Shown one piece after another: positions 8,010 to 15,774 of a DNA stretch of 32,241 nucleotides. Both the position numbers and the translations under genes were made by a program. The notes under the pieces are model-generated. The model was given only the letters and a program-made list of their open reading frames with translations. It ran no database searches and was not told the DNA's origin. The stretch covers positions 1-32,241 of the forward strand of contig JAHEMP010000003.1 in NCBI GenBank assembly GCA_024643585.1. The letters run 5' to 3'. Origin of the DNA: Crocinitomicaceae bacterium (GTDB lineage Bacteria > Bacteroidota > Bacteroidia > Flavobacteriales_D > Crocinitomicaceae). Numbering within the stretch: position 1 is the first letter of the stretch; the number at the start of each line of letters is the position of its first letter.

Positions 8010-10157
8010 ATGACGGATTTCCTTAATCATCTCGTTTCGGAGTTTCATTTTCCTCTCCAAAACCATGTTTTAATATTTTCCTTGGTTTTATTTATTATTT
8101 TGCTTTCTCCAATTCTACTTCGCAATTTAAATATCCCAGGTATTATTGGACTCATAATATCTGGGGTAATAATTGGTCCTAATGGGTTTAATATTTTAGA
8201 AAAAACGTCGGCAATTGAATTGTTTTCAACGATTGGATTGCTTTATATTATGTTTATTGCGGGTTTGGAATTGGACTTAAATCAATTTAAGATTAACAAA
8301 AACAAAAGTTTAACCTTTGGGTTGTTAACTTTTAGTATTCCCATTTTGATTGGCTTTCCGGTATGTTATTATTTTTTAGGTTTTAGTATGACAGCGAGTA
8401 TGCTAACAGCAAGTATGTTTGCTACCCATACCTTAGTCGCATATCCAATAGTCAGCAAATTAGGGATTTCTAAAAACATGGCAGTTTCAGTTGCTGTAGG
8501 AGGGACTATATTAACGGATACGGCCGTATTAATTTTATTGGCCGTTATTATTGGTAGCAACGATGGCACTTTAAATCAAGAGTTTTGGGTAAGAATGGTC
8601 GTTTCACTTTTGATTTTTTCGGGAATAATGTTTTTTCTTATTCCAAGAATCGCCAAGTGGTTTTTCAGAAAGTTAGAAAGTGAGAAGCATTCACATTATA
8701 TCTTTGTTTTGTCGGTTGTTTTTTTTGCTGCATTTTTAGCTGAAGTTGCAGGATTTGAGCCAATTATTGGTGCTTTCGTAGCAGGATTATCCTTGAACAA
8801 GTTAATTCCACATTCGTCTCCATTAATGAATCGTGTTGAATTTATCGGAAATTCATTGTTTATCCCTTTTTTCTTAATCAGTGTTGGAATGTTGGTTGAT
8901 ATCCGTGTGATATTTGAAGGAAATAAAGCCTTAATTGTTGCAGCTGTATTGACATCAGTTGCATTGATTTCCAAATGGCTAGCCTCCTACATTACTAGAA
9001 AAATATATAATTTCAATCGATATGAAGGTCAATTGATTTTTGGATTAAGTAGTGCGCATGCAGCAGCAACTTTGGCCGTAATTTTAGTAGGATATAGGGC
9101 AGGTATTTTAGATGAAAACATTTTGAATGGGACTATTATTTTAATACTCGTAACCTGCGTAGTCGCGTCGTTTGTAGTTGAAAATGCTGGAAAAAAAATT
9201 GTGATTGAACATAGCCTGGATTCAGCTATAAATCGAAATGTAGAAGAATTTAATGAAGAAAATTTTGTCATACCTTCAACAGACATTTCAGAATTGGGTA
9301 AACTTCTGAATCTGTCCATTTTTATGAAGGAACCTAAGACGAAACAGCCTATATACATATTAACGGTAATTCCTGATGATTCTGTTTCAGAGCAAAAAAT
9401 AAAGAACATTAAACCATTGTTAGAGCAGAAGTTGATTGAAGTTGATGCGCCGGATATTGATTTGAATTTCATTGTGGCGATAGACCATAATGTGGCTAGC
9501 GGAATAGTTCGAAAATCACGCGAAGTTCTGGCTGAGAACTTGATGTTATCATGGCCTAAGAAACAAGGTTTTTTGGATTTATTGATGGGTGATAGTTTTG
9601 ATAAAATTCTAAATGGATTCTCAAAAACTGTTGTGTTTTCTGCAATTACAAAGAATGTTTCTTCCTTTGATAGGGTGATTGTATTTCTCCCACCTTTGGC
9701 AGAGTTTGAAATAGGATTTATACCCGTCATGAAGAAGATTCAAAATTTCACTACTGAATTAAGTTTACCTATTGAATTGTATTGTAATGCTCAAACCCAG
9801 AATGCACTGGTTGAATCTAATTTAGTGTTCTTATCCAAAACGAAATTCAAAAACCTAGAAATAGTAGAAATGGACGAAGTGAAAAATGCTGTGGAATTAA
9901 ATGGAAAAAAGGATCTGTTCATTTTTGTCTCAGCTCGGAAAGGTACAACTTCGTATAATCAAACGATGGACCAATATCCGGATAAAATTGAAAAATTGTT
10001 TCCAGATAATGATAAGATATTAATTTATCCAAATCAGTTCCGGGAAGGCTTTAAACCTGAAAATGAATCAAACGAAGGCGGGGAAACTTTGATTGGAAAA
10101 AAGATCGTGGTGCAAAATATTTTTAAAAAAAAGAAAAGAGGCGGAATTAAGAGTTGA
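8010..10157 (+). CDS. CPA2-family cation:proton antiporter with C-terminal cytoplasmic domain
   Basis: 715 residues. Residues about 18-395 form a Na+/H+-exchanger membrane domain with roughly 12 hydrophobic helices. Recognisable family stretches are NIPGIIGLIISGVIIGPNGF (41-60), the GLELDL turn (85-90), the unwound-helix region GGTILTDTAVL (164-174) with Asp170, and EPIIGAFVAGLSLNKLIPHS. At the ion site the motif is Thr-Asp, where NhaA/NapA-type exchangers have Asp-Asp, which by analogy may mean electroneutral exchange. Residues about 400-715 are soluble and resemble paired universal-stress-like domains rather than a TrkA-N domain. It probably sits in the inner membrane and moves Na+ or K+ against protons. 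It appears to be a single gene, divergent from the ABC-F gene. Confidence 0.85.
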   Translation: MTDFLNHLVSEFHFPLQNHVLIFSLVLFIILLSPILLRNLNIPGIIGLIISGVIIGPNGFNILEKTSAIELFSTIGLLYIMFIAGLELDLNQFKINKNKSLTFGLLTFSIPILIGFPVCYYFLGFSMTASMLTASMFATHTLVAYPIVSKLGISKNMAVSVAVGGTILTDTAVLILLAVIIGSNDGTLNQEFWVRMVVSLLIFSGIMFFLIPRIAKWFFRKLESEKHSHYIFVLSVVFFAAFLAEVAGFEPIIGAFVAGLSLNKLIPHSSPLMNRVEFIGNSLFIPFFLISVGMLVDIRVIFEGNKALIVAAVLTSVALISKWLASYITRKIYNFNRYEGQLIFGLSSAHAAATLAVILVGYRAGILDENILNGTIILILVTCVVASFVVENAGKKIVIEHSLDSAINRNVEEFNEENFVIPSTDISELGKLLNLSIFMKEPKTKQPIYILTVIPDDSVSEQKIKNIKPLLEQKLIEVDAPDIDLNFIVAIDHNVASGIVRKSREVLAENLMLSWPKKQGFLDLLMGDSFDKILNGFSKTVVFSAITKNVSSFDRVIVFLPPLAEFEIGFIPVMKKIQNFTTELSLPIELYCNAQTQNALVESNLVFLSKTKFKNLEIVEMDEVKNAVELNGKKDLFIFVSARKGTTSYNQTMDQYPDKIEKLFPDNDKILIYPNQFREGFKPENESNEGGETLIGKKIVVQNIFKKKKRGGIKS

Positions 10158-10159
10158 AT

Positions 10160-10182
10160 AAAATTATCCTAAAAATAATTTT
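10160..10182 (+). terminator. Weak AT-only hairpin after the antiporter gene
   Basis: AAAATTAT (10160-10167) can pair with ATAATTTT (10175-10182), just after the stop codon at 10155-10157. The stem contains only A/T pairs and is followed by a poor T tract, so termination here would be inefficient. Confidence 0.3.
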
Positions 10183-10226
10183 ATTCTATATCTTCCCTAC
10201 GAATATCTTATTGGAATTAGTGAAAA

Positions 10227-11603
10227 ATGAAAGTACTATCCCCTGCAGAAATAAAACACGTTTTTGATCAACAGAAGAGCTATTTAGCAACAAATCAAAC
10301 AAAGGATGTTTCATTTCGGTTGTTTCAACTTAAACGATTAAAAACTGTAATTTTAGAAAATCAAGTCGAAATTGAAAAAGCATTATGGAATGATTTACGA
10401 AAATCACCAGAAGAAGCTTTTTTAACAGAAATCGGCATCGTTTTGAATGATTTGAATCACCACATTAGAAATGTAAAAAAGTGGTCTAAAACGAAACGGG
10501 TGGTAACGCCTTTGTTTTTGCAACCGTCTCAAAGCAGAATGATGCACGAACCATTAGGTCTTTCCTTAATAATCTCTCCATGGAATTATCCGTTTCAACT
10601 TTTATTTCTGCCCTTATTGGGTGCTATTTCTTCTGGTTGTTGTGCTATTTTAAAGCCATCACCTGAAACACCAGCGATTGCGAAACTCATGGAGAAGATG
10701 GTTGCGGAGACTTTTGATCCCGGTTATATTGCAGTGATACAAGGTGGAAAAGAAACCAATACTTTGTTATTACAAGAACGGTTCGACTTTATTTTCTTTA
10801 CTGGAAGCAGCCGGGTTGGAAAAATAATAATGAAAGCAGCGGCGGACCATTTGACACCTATGGTTTTGGAATTAGGGGGCAAAAGCCCTTGTTTAGTCGG
10901 AAAAGAAGCGAATATTGATATTGCCGCAAAACGAATCATTTGGGGCAAATTGATAAACGCTGGACAGACCTGCATAGCGCCGGATTACGTTTACGTGCAT
11001 GAATCCCTAAAGGATGAACTTCTAGAAAAAATGGTCTTTCATATGAAAAAAATGTACGGTGAAGATTTTCAAAAAAGCAAGTTTTATCCTCGAATAGTAA
11101 ATGAAAATGCAGTATCTCGTTTGGAAGGATTAATGACGGACGGTACTATTTATTATGGCGGACAAGTTGATAAGGCGGACCGTTTTATTTCCCCAACCAT
11201 ATTGGACAGCGTAAAGCAAGAGGATCCCATCATGCAGGAAGAAATATTTGGTCCGTTATTGCCGATTTTGACCTATAAAAATATAGAAGAAGCAATTGGA
11301 TTTATTAACGAAAATGAGAAGCCATTGGCTTTTTATTATTTTGGAAGTAATACAAAGGCTAAAGAATTAATGAAGCAAACCATGTCCGGTGGAGTTTGTA
11401 TTAACGACGCCTTATTACACATTGCAAATCATCATCTTCCTTTTGGTGGAGTGGGGAATAGTGGCCTAGCAAAATACCATGGAAAGGAGAGTTTTTTGGC
11501 TTTCAGCAATCAGCGTGGGATTGTTAGCACACCAACATGGGTAGATTTGTCTTTTAAATATGCTCCCTTCAAATGGTTTAAATTTATAAAGCGTTTGTTC
11601 TAA
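10227..11603 (+). CDS. Aldehyde dehydrogenase, ALDH3-like
   Basis: 458 residues, the short length typical of the ALDH3/fatty-aldehyde and coniferyl-aldehyde dehydrogenase group. Key residues are present: Asn in SPWNYPFQ (N120), the cofactor loop FTGSSRVGK (191-199), general base E215 in LELGGKSP, catalytic C249 in NAGQTCIAPDYV, EEIFGPLLPI, and the C-terminal NHHLPFGGVGNSGLAKYHGK. It would oxidise aldehydes to acids with NAD(P)+; the substrate is unknown, with medium- or long-chain aldehydes plausible by family. The end (YAPFKWFKFIKRLF) is aromatic and basic and might associate peripherally with the membrane, which is inference. The DUF2200 gene follows after 13 bases and is likely co-transcribed. 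Confidence 0.92.
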   Translation: MKVLSPAEIKHVFDQQKSYLATNQTKDVSFRLFQLKRLKTVILENQVEIEKALWNDLRKSPEEAFLTEIGIVLNDLNHHIRNVKKWSKTKRVVTPLFLQPSQSRMMHEPLGLSLIISPWNYPFQLLFLPLLGAISSGCCAILKPSPETPAIAKLMEKMVAETFDPGYIAVIQGGKETNTLLLQERFDFIFFTGSSRVGKIIMKAAADHLTPMVLELGGKSPCLVGKEANIDIAAKRIIWGKLINAGQTCIAPDYVYVHESLKDELLEKMVFHMKKMYGEDFQKSKFYPRIVNENAVSRLEGLMTDGTIYYGGQVDKADRFISPTILDSVKQEDPIMQEEIFGPLLPILTYKNIEEAIGFINENEKPLAFYYFGSNTKAKELMKQTMSGGVCINDALLHIANHHLPFGGVGNSGLAKYHGKESFLAFSNQRGIVSTPTWVDLSFKYAPFKWFKFIKRLF

Positions 11604-11616
11604 AAAAAAACGAGAA

Positions 11617-11979
11617 ATGAGTGCATTAAAATCACACGATGAAAGAATAGCTGCCCTGACTTTTGCTTCAGTTTATCCACATTATATCGCTAAGGTGGAA
11701 AAGAAAGGAAGAACATTGGAAGAATTACACCTTTTAATAGAATGGCTAACTGGCTTCGACAAGGAAAAATTACGAGAATTAATAGACAAGAAAGTCACTT
11801 TTGAGGTCTTTTTTGAACTAGCCAATTTAAATTCCAATGTGCATTTGATAAAGGGCATGATTTGCGGATACCGCATTGAGGAGATTGAAAATCCATTAAC
11901 CCAAAAAGTTCGTTACCTCGACAAATTGGTCGATGAATTGGCGAAAGGTAGGAAGATGGATAAGATTTTGAGAGCTTGA
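11617..11979 (+). CDS. DUF2200 family protein
   Basis: 120 residues, strongly matching the DUF2200 pattern as I recall it: HDERIAALTFASVYPHYIAK, VEKKGRTLEELH, IEWLTGFDKEKL, KVTFEVFFELA, the ICGYRIEEIENPLTQKVRYL core, and DKLVDELAKGRKMDKILRA. This is a small, highly conserved cytoplasmic family found in many bacteria, with no function known to me. There is no signal peptide or membrane helix. The gene lies 13 bases after the aldehyde dehydrogenase; the pairing may be incidental. Confidence 0.88.
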   Translation: MSALKSHDERIAALTFASVYPHYIAKVEKKGRTLEELHLLIEWLTGFDKEKLRELIDKKVTFEVFFELANLNSNVHLIKGMICGYRIEEIENPLTQKVRYLDKLVDELAKGRKMDKILRA

Positions 11980-12028
11980 AAAACACTTAATGGTAAAAAA
12001 AAATGTTTTTAAATTTACCTTCAAGGTT

Positions 12029-12544
12029 ATGAAAAACGTCGCACTAACATTATGGGTAGTTCTAGCTATGCATTTCGCCTTTTCCCAAAATGATACGCTG
12101 AATCAATTAAACGCTGAAAATGAAAAAATTGGATGGTGGATTACCTACCTCGATAAAGAGTTAGCAAAAACGAATGATACAAGTGAAGTTAAATACTATA
12201 GATATTCCTACTTCCTAGGCAAGTTTGATTATTACAACATGGGGAAAATTGGATCCAAGAAACATCCTGTAATTGCCATTGTAGAGAATGAATCATATGG
12301 TCAAATCCCACCATTAGATGGCGAATACAGAGCAAATTTCGGCAATGGACAACCCCATATTATCCTTAAAGCGGACAACGGGAGATTCACAGAATATCTT
12401 GAATACCACAAAAACGGAAACCTTAAAACACGCTATGACTATACCAAATCTTGTGGCAAATCGCCTTTCGAGTATTGTATTTATCAGTACAAAAAGAATG
12501 GAGAGTTGAAGATGGAAGGAAGGCTAAGGTCACCAGGGGAATAG
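12029..12544 (+). CDS. Secreted protein with MORN-variant-like C-terminus, function unknown
   Basis: 171 residues from the ATG at 12029, which gives a signal peptide (MKNVALTLWVVLAMHFAFSQ, cleavage before NDT); the upstream in-frame start at 11990 would bury it. The mature protein is rich in Lys, Tyr and Asn. Its C-terminal part (TEYLEYHKNGNLKTRYDY, then CIYQYKKNGELKMEGRL) has two 'Y..NG.LK' units like the MORN-variant/YwqK-type repeats seen in many Bacteroidota exported proteins. Two cysteines (in KSCGK and EYCIY) lie between these units and may form a disulfide. No sorting tail is present, so it may stay in the periplasm. Confidence 0.6.
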   Translation: MKNVALTLWVVLAMHFAFSQNDTLNQLNAENEKIGWWITYLDKELAKTNDTSEVKYYRYSYFLGKFDYYNMGKIGSKKHPVIAIVENESYGQIPPLDGEYRANFGNGQPHIILKADNGRFTEYLEYHKNGNLKTRYDYTKSCGKSPFEYCIYQYKKNGELKMEGRLRSPGE

Positions 12545-12605
12545 ATCATTGGTATTTGGGTTAATTATGATTTCTACTCTTTTAAATTTCTCTAATAAAT
12601 AACTG

Positions 12606-12635
12606 TTGCACATAAAAAATAAATCCCTATCTTTG
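12606..12635 (+). promoter_or_regulatory. rpsO promoter (TTG, 19-base spacer, TATCTTTG)
   Basis: TTG at 12606-12608 and TATCTTTG at 12628-12635 fit the Bacteroidota -33/-7 elements, with a 19-base spacer. This is the best complete promoter in the window. The predicted transcription start is about 12639-12641, right at the foot of the leader hairpin. Confidence 0.75.
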
Positions 12636-12637
12636 CA

Positions 12638-12665
12638 CCGTCAAAATCCTAAGGTAGGATGGCGG
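12638..12665 (+). promoter_or_regulatory. rpsO leader hairpin, candidate S15 autoregulatory element
   Basis: CCGTC (12638-12642) pairs with GGCGG (12661-12665), including one T-G wobble. Then comes a 3-base AAA bulge on the 5' side, then ATCCTA (12646-12651) pairing with TAGGAT (12655-12660) around the loop AGG. The hairpin starts at the predicted 5' end of the mRNA and ends 30 bases before the rpsO ATG. S15 represses its own translation through leader RNAs in several phyla and recognises a G-U/G-C feature next to an interrupted helix; the adjacent G-C and U-G pairs here are suggestive only. Confidence 0.5.
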
Positions 12666-12695
12666 CTACATAAAAATCATTTAAATAATATTTGC

Positions 12696-12965
12696 ATGTA
12701 TTTAGCAGCAGAAAAGAAAAAAGAGATTTTCGCGAAACACGGAGGAGCGGAAACAAACACGGGGTCAACTGAAGGACAAATTGCTTTGTTTACTTACAGA
12801 ATCTCTCACCTAACAGAGCATTTGAAGAAAAACCGTAAAGATTACGGAACGCAAAGAGCGCTTCAATTGTTAGTAGGTAAAAGAAGAAGTTTTTTGGATT
12901 ATTTAAAGAAAAAAGACATCGAAAGATACCGTGCTATTGTTAAAGAATTAGGCTTACGTCGTTAA
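12696..12965 (+). CDS. rpsO: Ribosomal protein uS15
   Basis: 89 residues, exactly the usual S15 length, from the ATG at 12696 (MYLAAEKKKEIFAKHGG). The in-frame opening from 12606 is leader and promoter, not coding. Conserved S15 features are present: the STEGQIALFTYRISHLTEHL helix, KKNRKDYGTQRALQLLVGKR with the RNA-contacting basic loop, and RRSFLDYLKKKDIERY. S15 binds the three-way junction of 16S rRNA early in assembly of the small-subunit platform. It precedes pnp, the classical order in bacteria, but here a strong terminator separates the two genes. Confidence 0.97.
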   Translation: MYLAAEKKKEIFAKHGGAETNTGSTEGQIALFTYRISHLTEHLKKNRKDYGTQRALQLLVGKRRSFLDYLKKKDIERYRAIVKELGLRR

Positions 12966-12983
12966 TCTTGACATAAAATATTC

Positions 12984-13024
12984 AAAAGGGGGCATTCGAA
13001 AACAATTCGACTGCCCTTTTTTTT
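12984..13024 (+). terminator. Rho-independent terminator between rpsO and pnp
   Basis: An A4 and G5 left arm with GCA pairs to TGCCC and the T-run (13012-13024); an inner TCGAA/TTCGA stem (12996-13000 with 13006-13010) closes a small loop. The eight-T tail directly follows the stem. Confidence 0.8.
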
Positions 13025-13042
13025 GAAAAAAATCCAACCGCG

Positions 13043-13062
13043 CCCTTCGACTGCGCTCTGGG
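13043..13062. repeat. Fragment resembling a Bacteroidota dispersed repeat
   Basis: CCCTTCGACTGCGCTCTGGG resembles the 'CCTTCGACT-CGCTCAGG' type of intergenic repeat that I recall from many Bacteroidota genomes. Only one copy occurs in the window, so the call rests on memory of the motif. It is much GC-richer than its surroundings. Confidence 0.4.
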
Positions 13063-13085
13063 TGCTGTTTTTAAATAAAAGGTTT

Positions 13086-13140
13086 CCTTGCCGCTGACTA
13101 AGCGCCTGCCTGTCGACTAGACAGGGAGTCGAAGGCAAGG
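13086..13140. repeat. Palindromic repeat element, intergenic copy
   Basis: An outer stem CCTTGCC (13086-13092) pairs with GGCAAGG (13134-13140). The inner stem CCTGTC (13109-13114) pairs with GACAGG (13120-13125). Positions 13100-13132 match 24605-24637 inside dnaE at 31 of 33 bases, both mismatches being at the hairpin tip. It lies 28 bases before the pnp start codon and would be transcribed in the pnp leader. Confidence 0.8.
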
Positions 13141-13168
13141 CGATCCAACAAATTAGTAAATTATATAT

Positions 13169-15307
13169 ATGAACATAGGAATAAAAAAGTCCATCATTAC
13201 TGGAGGGAAAGAAATTTCCATCGAGACTGGAAAGCTTGCTAAGCAATCTGACGGTGCAGTGGTGTTACGAATGGGCGACACAATGTTGCTAGCGACGGTA
13301 GTTGCAGCACAAGAAGCAAAAGAAGGAGTTGATTTCCTTCCATTAACTGTTGATTACCGTGAAAAGTATGCAGCAGCAGGAAGAATCCCAGGAGGATTTT
13401 TCAGAAGAGAAGCACGTCCGTCGGAAGGAGAAATCTTGATGATGAGAATCGTGGATCGCGCAATGCGTCCATTGTTTCCAGACGATTATCATGCGGAAGT
13501 TCAATTGATGGTTCAATTGTTATCGTATGATGGTGTAAATCATCCAGATGCATTGATCGGTTTTGCCGCTTCAAGCGCAGTAGCTGTTTCAGATATCCCT
13601 TTCAACGGGCCGATGTCAGAAGTGAAAGTTGGTCGAGTAGATGGAAAATTGATCTTGAACCCAACGGTTGAAGAATTGAAAAACTCAGACCTAGATATCA
13701 TCGTTGCAGGAACGGCAAAGGATGTGAACATGGTAGAAGGTGAAATGAAAGAAATTTCAGAAGAAGAGATGGTGGAAGTCATCAAATTCGCTCACGAAGC
13801 TATTATTGAACAATGTAAATTCCAAGAGGAATTGGCGAAGGAAATTCCTGCTGCTTTCCCAAAAAGAGAATACAATCACGAAACACATGACTTAGAGCTT
13901 AAAGCTAAAGTTATGACGGAGTGTTTTGATAAATGCAAAGCTGTTGCTAGACAAGGAAACGCTAACAAAGCGTTGCGTTCTGAGTTGTTTGGAGCAGTAA
14001 AAGAAGAGTTCTCTGCACAATTTTCTGAAGAAGAGTTGGCAGCGAAAAAGGGATTCATCTCTATTTACTTCAAAGAAGCAATGAAAAAAGCGGTTCGTGA
14101 TGTAATGTTGAACGAGCAAGTTCGTTTGGACGGACGTAAGTTTGACGAAATTCGTCCAATCTGGTCTGAAGTTGATTATTTACCAATGGTTCACGGTTCC
14201 GCTGTGTTCACAAGAGGTGAAACTCAAGCGCTGATGACTTTGACTTTGGGTGGAAAAATGGATGAGCAAATGATAGACGATGTAACCCACAAAGGTTATG
14301 AGAAATTCATGTTGCACTACAACTTCCCTCCATTCTCAACTGGTGAGGCACGTCCTTTGAGAGGAACTTCTCGTCGTGAGATTGGTCATGGAAACTTGGC
14401 AATGAGAGCATTAAAAGGAATGCTTCCTGACGACAATGCCTACACAGTTCGTTTGGTTTCTGAGATTTTAGAATCAAATGGTTCATCATCAATGGCAACT
14501 GTTTGTTCTGGAACAATGGCCTTAATGGACGGTGGTGTCCAAATCAAAGCGCCAGTTTCTGGTATCGCTATGGGATTGGTAACTGAAGGTGGAAAATTTG
14601 CTGTATTGTCTGATATCTTAGGTGATGAAGATCACTTGGGTGATATGGACTTTAAAGTTTGTGGTACTGCAAAAGGAATCACGGCTTGTCAAATGGATAT
14701 CAAAGTTGATGGTTTGTCCTACGAGGTTTTGACGCAAGCGTTGATGCAAGCGAAAGAAGGTCGTATGCACATTCTTGGTGAAATGATGAAAACGATTTCT
14801 GAGCCAAACAAACAATTGAAACCGCAAACACCGCGTATCGAAGCATTCAATGTGCCTAATGACATGATTGGTGCCATTATCGGACCTGGAGGAAAAATCA
14901 TCCAAGGAATTCAAAAAGATACAAATACAACAGTTACTATCGAAGAATTACCGACAGGTGAAGGACGAGTACAGATTATGTCGAACAATGCGGACGATAT
15001 GAATGCAGCTGTCAAAATCGTTAGAGGAATCGCTTTCCCTCCAGTAGTGGAAGAAGGTGCTGAATACGAAGGGAAAATCAAATCGATTCAAGCATATGGT
15101 TGTTTCGTTGAGATTTTACCAGGAGTTGACGGTTTGATCCATATCTCTGAATTCTCATGGGAGCGTGTTGACAAAATGGAAGACGTTTGTAAAGAAGGTG
15201 ACATTGTCAAGTTCAAGGTCGTTTCTCGTGATGAGAAAACGAAAAAATGGAAACTTTCTCGTAGAGTTTTACTTCCAAAACCAGAAAAGAAAGAAGCAGA
15301 AGCATAA
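13169..15307 (+). CDS. pnp: Polyribonucleotide nucleotidyltransferase (PNPase)
   Basis: 712 residues, full length. The order is RNase PH domain 1 (about 10-145), alpha-helical linker (about 240-310), RNase PH domain 2 (about 315-545) with the catalytic-region acidic cluster DILGDEDHLGDMDFK (482-496), KH domain with GPGG at 572-575 (AIIGPGGKIIQGI), and S1 domain from about 632 (GKIKSIQAYGCFVEILPGVD, then GLIHISEFSWERV), ending in a short basic/acidic tail. PNPase degrades RNA 3' to 5' with phosphate and belongs to the RNA degradosome-type machinery. The ATG at 13169 starts directly on MNIGIKKSI. In many bacteria PNPase represses its own mRNA through a leader hairpin; here the leader contains the palindromic repeat. 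Confidence 0.97.
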   Translation: MNIGIKKSIITGGKEISIETGKLAKQSDGAVVLRMGDTMLLATVVAAQEAKEGVDFLPLTVDYREKYAAAGRIPGGFFRREARPSEGEILMMRIVDRAMRPLFPDDYHAEVQLMVQLLSYDGVNHPDALIGFAASSAVAVSDIPFNGPMSEVKVGRVDGKLILNPTVEELKNSDLDIIVAGTAKDVNMVEGEMKEISEEEMVEVIKFAHEAIIEQCKFQEELAKEIPAAFPKREYNHETHDLELKAKVMTECFDKCKAVARQGNANKALRSELFGAVKEEFSAQFSEEELAAKKGFISIYFKEAMKKAVRDVMLNEQVRLDGRKFDEIRPIWSEVDYLPMVHGSAVFTRGETQALMTLTLGGKMDEQMIDDVTHKGYEKFMLHYNFPPFSTGEARPLRGTSRREIGHGNLAMRALKGMLPDDNAYTVRLVSEILESNGSSSMATVCSGTMALMDGGVQIKAPVSGIAMGLVTEGGKFAVLSDILGDEDHLGDMDFKVCGTAKGITACQMDIKVDGLSYEVLTQALMQAKEGRMHILGEMMKTISEPNKQLKPQTPRIEAFNVPNDMIGAIIGPGGKIIQGIQKDTNTTVTIEELPTGEGRVQIMSNNADDMNAAVKIVRGIAFPPVVEEGAEYEGKIKSIQAYGCFVEILPGVDGLIHISEFSWERVDKMEDVCKEGDIVKFKVVSRDEKTKKWKLSRRVLLPKPEKKEAEA

Positions 15308-15329
15308 GCTGAACTTCTACAAAAATAGG

Positions 15330-15362
15330 AACGCTCCGCCGAAAGGTGGGGCGTTTTTTTTT
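15330..15362 (+). terminator. Rho-independent terminator of pnp
   Basis: AACGC-TCCGCC (15330-15340), GAAA tetraloop (15341-15344), GGTGGG-GCGTT (15345-15355), then a run of T to 15362. An 11-bp stem with two wobble pairs and a GNRA-type loop. Confidence 0.9.
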
Positions 15363-15423
15363 GCTACAAACATACTTTGTAAAAAATATACATAAGAAAA
15401 TTAGGTATATAAAAAATATTGTA

Positions 15424-15431
15424 TATATTTG
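15424..15431 (+). promoter_or_regulatory. -7 element (TATATTTG) of the PadR gene, predicting a leaderless mRNA
   Basis: Exact TAnnTTTG match whose last base is only 5 bases from the ATG at 15436. With the usual spacing, transcription would start at about 15435-15436, on or next to the start codon. The flanks are rich in GTATA/TATAC steps (15389-15435) that could hold an operator. Confidence 0.55.
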
Positions 15432-15435
15432 TATC

Positions 15436-15774
15436 ATGTATGCATCAGAATTAATCAAAGGAACGCTCAAAACAATTGTCTTAAAGTTATTGACAGACAA
15501 TGAGCGCATGTATGGGTATGAGATTACTCAGAAGGTAAAAGAATCAACCAGCGGGAAGATTCAATTAACAGAGGGAGCTCTTTATCCAACTTTACATGCC
15601 ATGGAGAAGCAGGGGATTTTGTCCACTGAAGTTGAAAATGTGGGTAACCGAATACGCAAGTATTACAAAGTGACGCCTACGGGAAAGAAGTTGGCCGATG
15701 ATAAGGTAAACGAGTTTTCGGCTTTCATGGAGACAATGATGATTTTGTTGGATATACAACCTAAATTAAGTTGA
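15436..15774 (+). CDS. PadR-family transcriptional regulator
   Basis: 112 residues from the ATG at 15436 (MYASELIKGTLKTIVLKLL). The PadR winged helix is complete: MYGYEI (25-30), the recognition-helix region LTEGALYPTLHAMEKQGIL (44-62) and the wing RKYYKVTPTGKK (74-85), then a short C-terminal dimerisation helix. It is of the short (PadR-s1/s2) type. It overlaps the following membrane-protein gene by 4 bases, so the pair is translationally coupled. PadR proteins commonly repress their own operon, which is likely here. The ligand is unknown. Confidence 0.9.
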   Translation: MYASELIKGTLKTIVLKLLTDNERMYGYEITQKVKESTSGKIQLTEGALYPTLHAMEKQGILSTEVENVGNRIRKYYKVTPTGKKLADDKVNEFSAFMETMMILLDIQPKLS

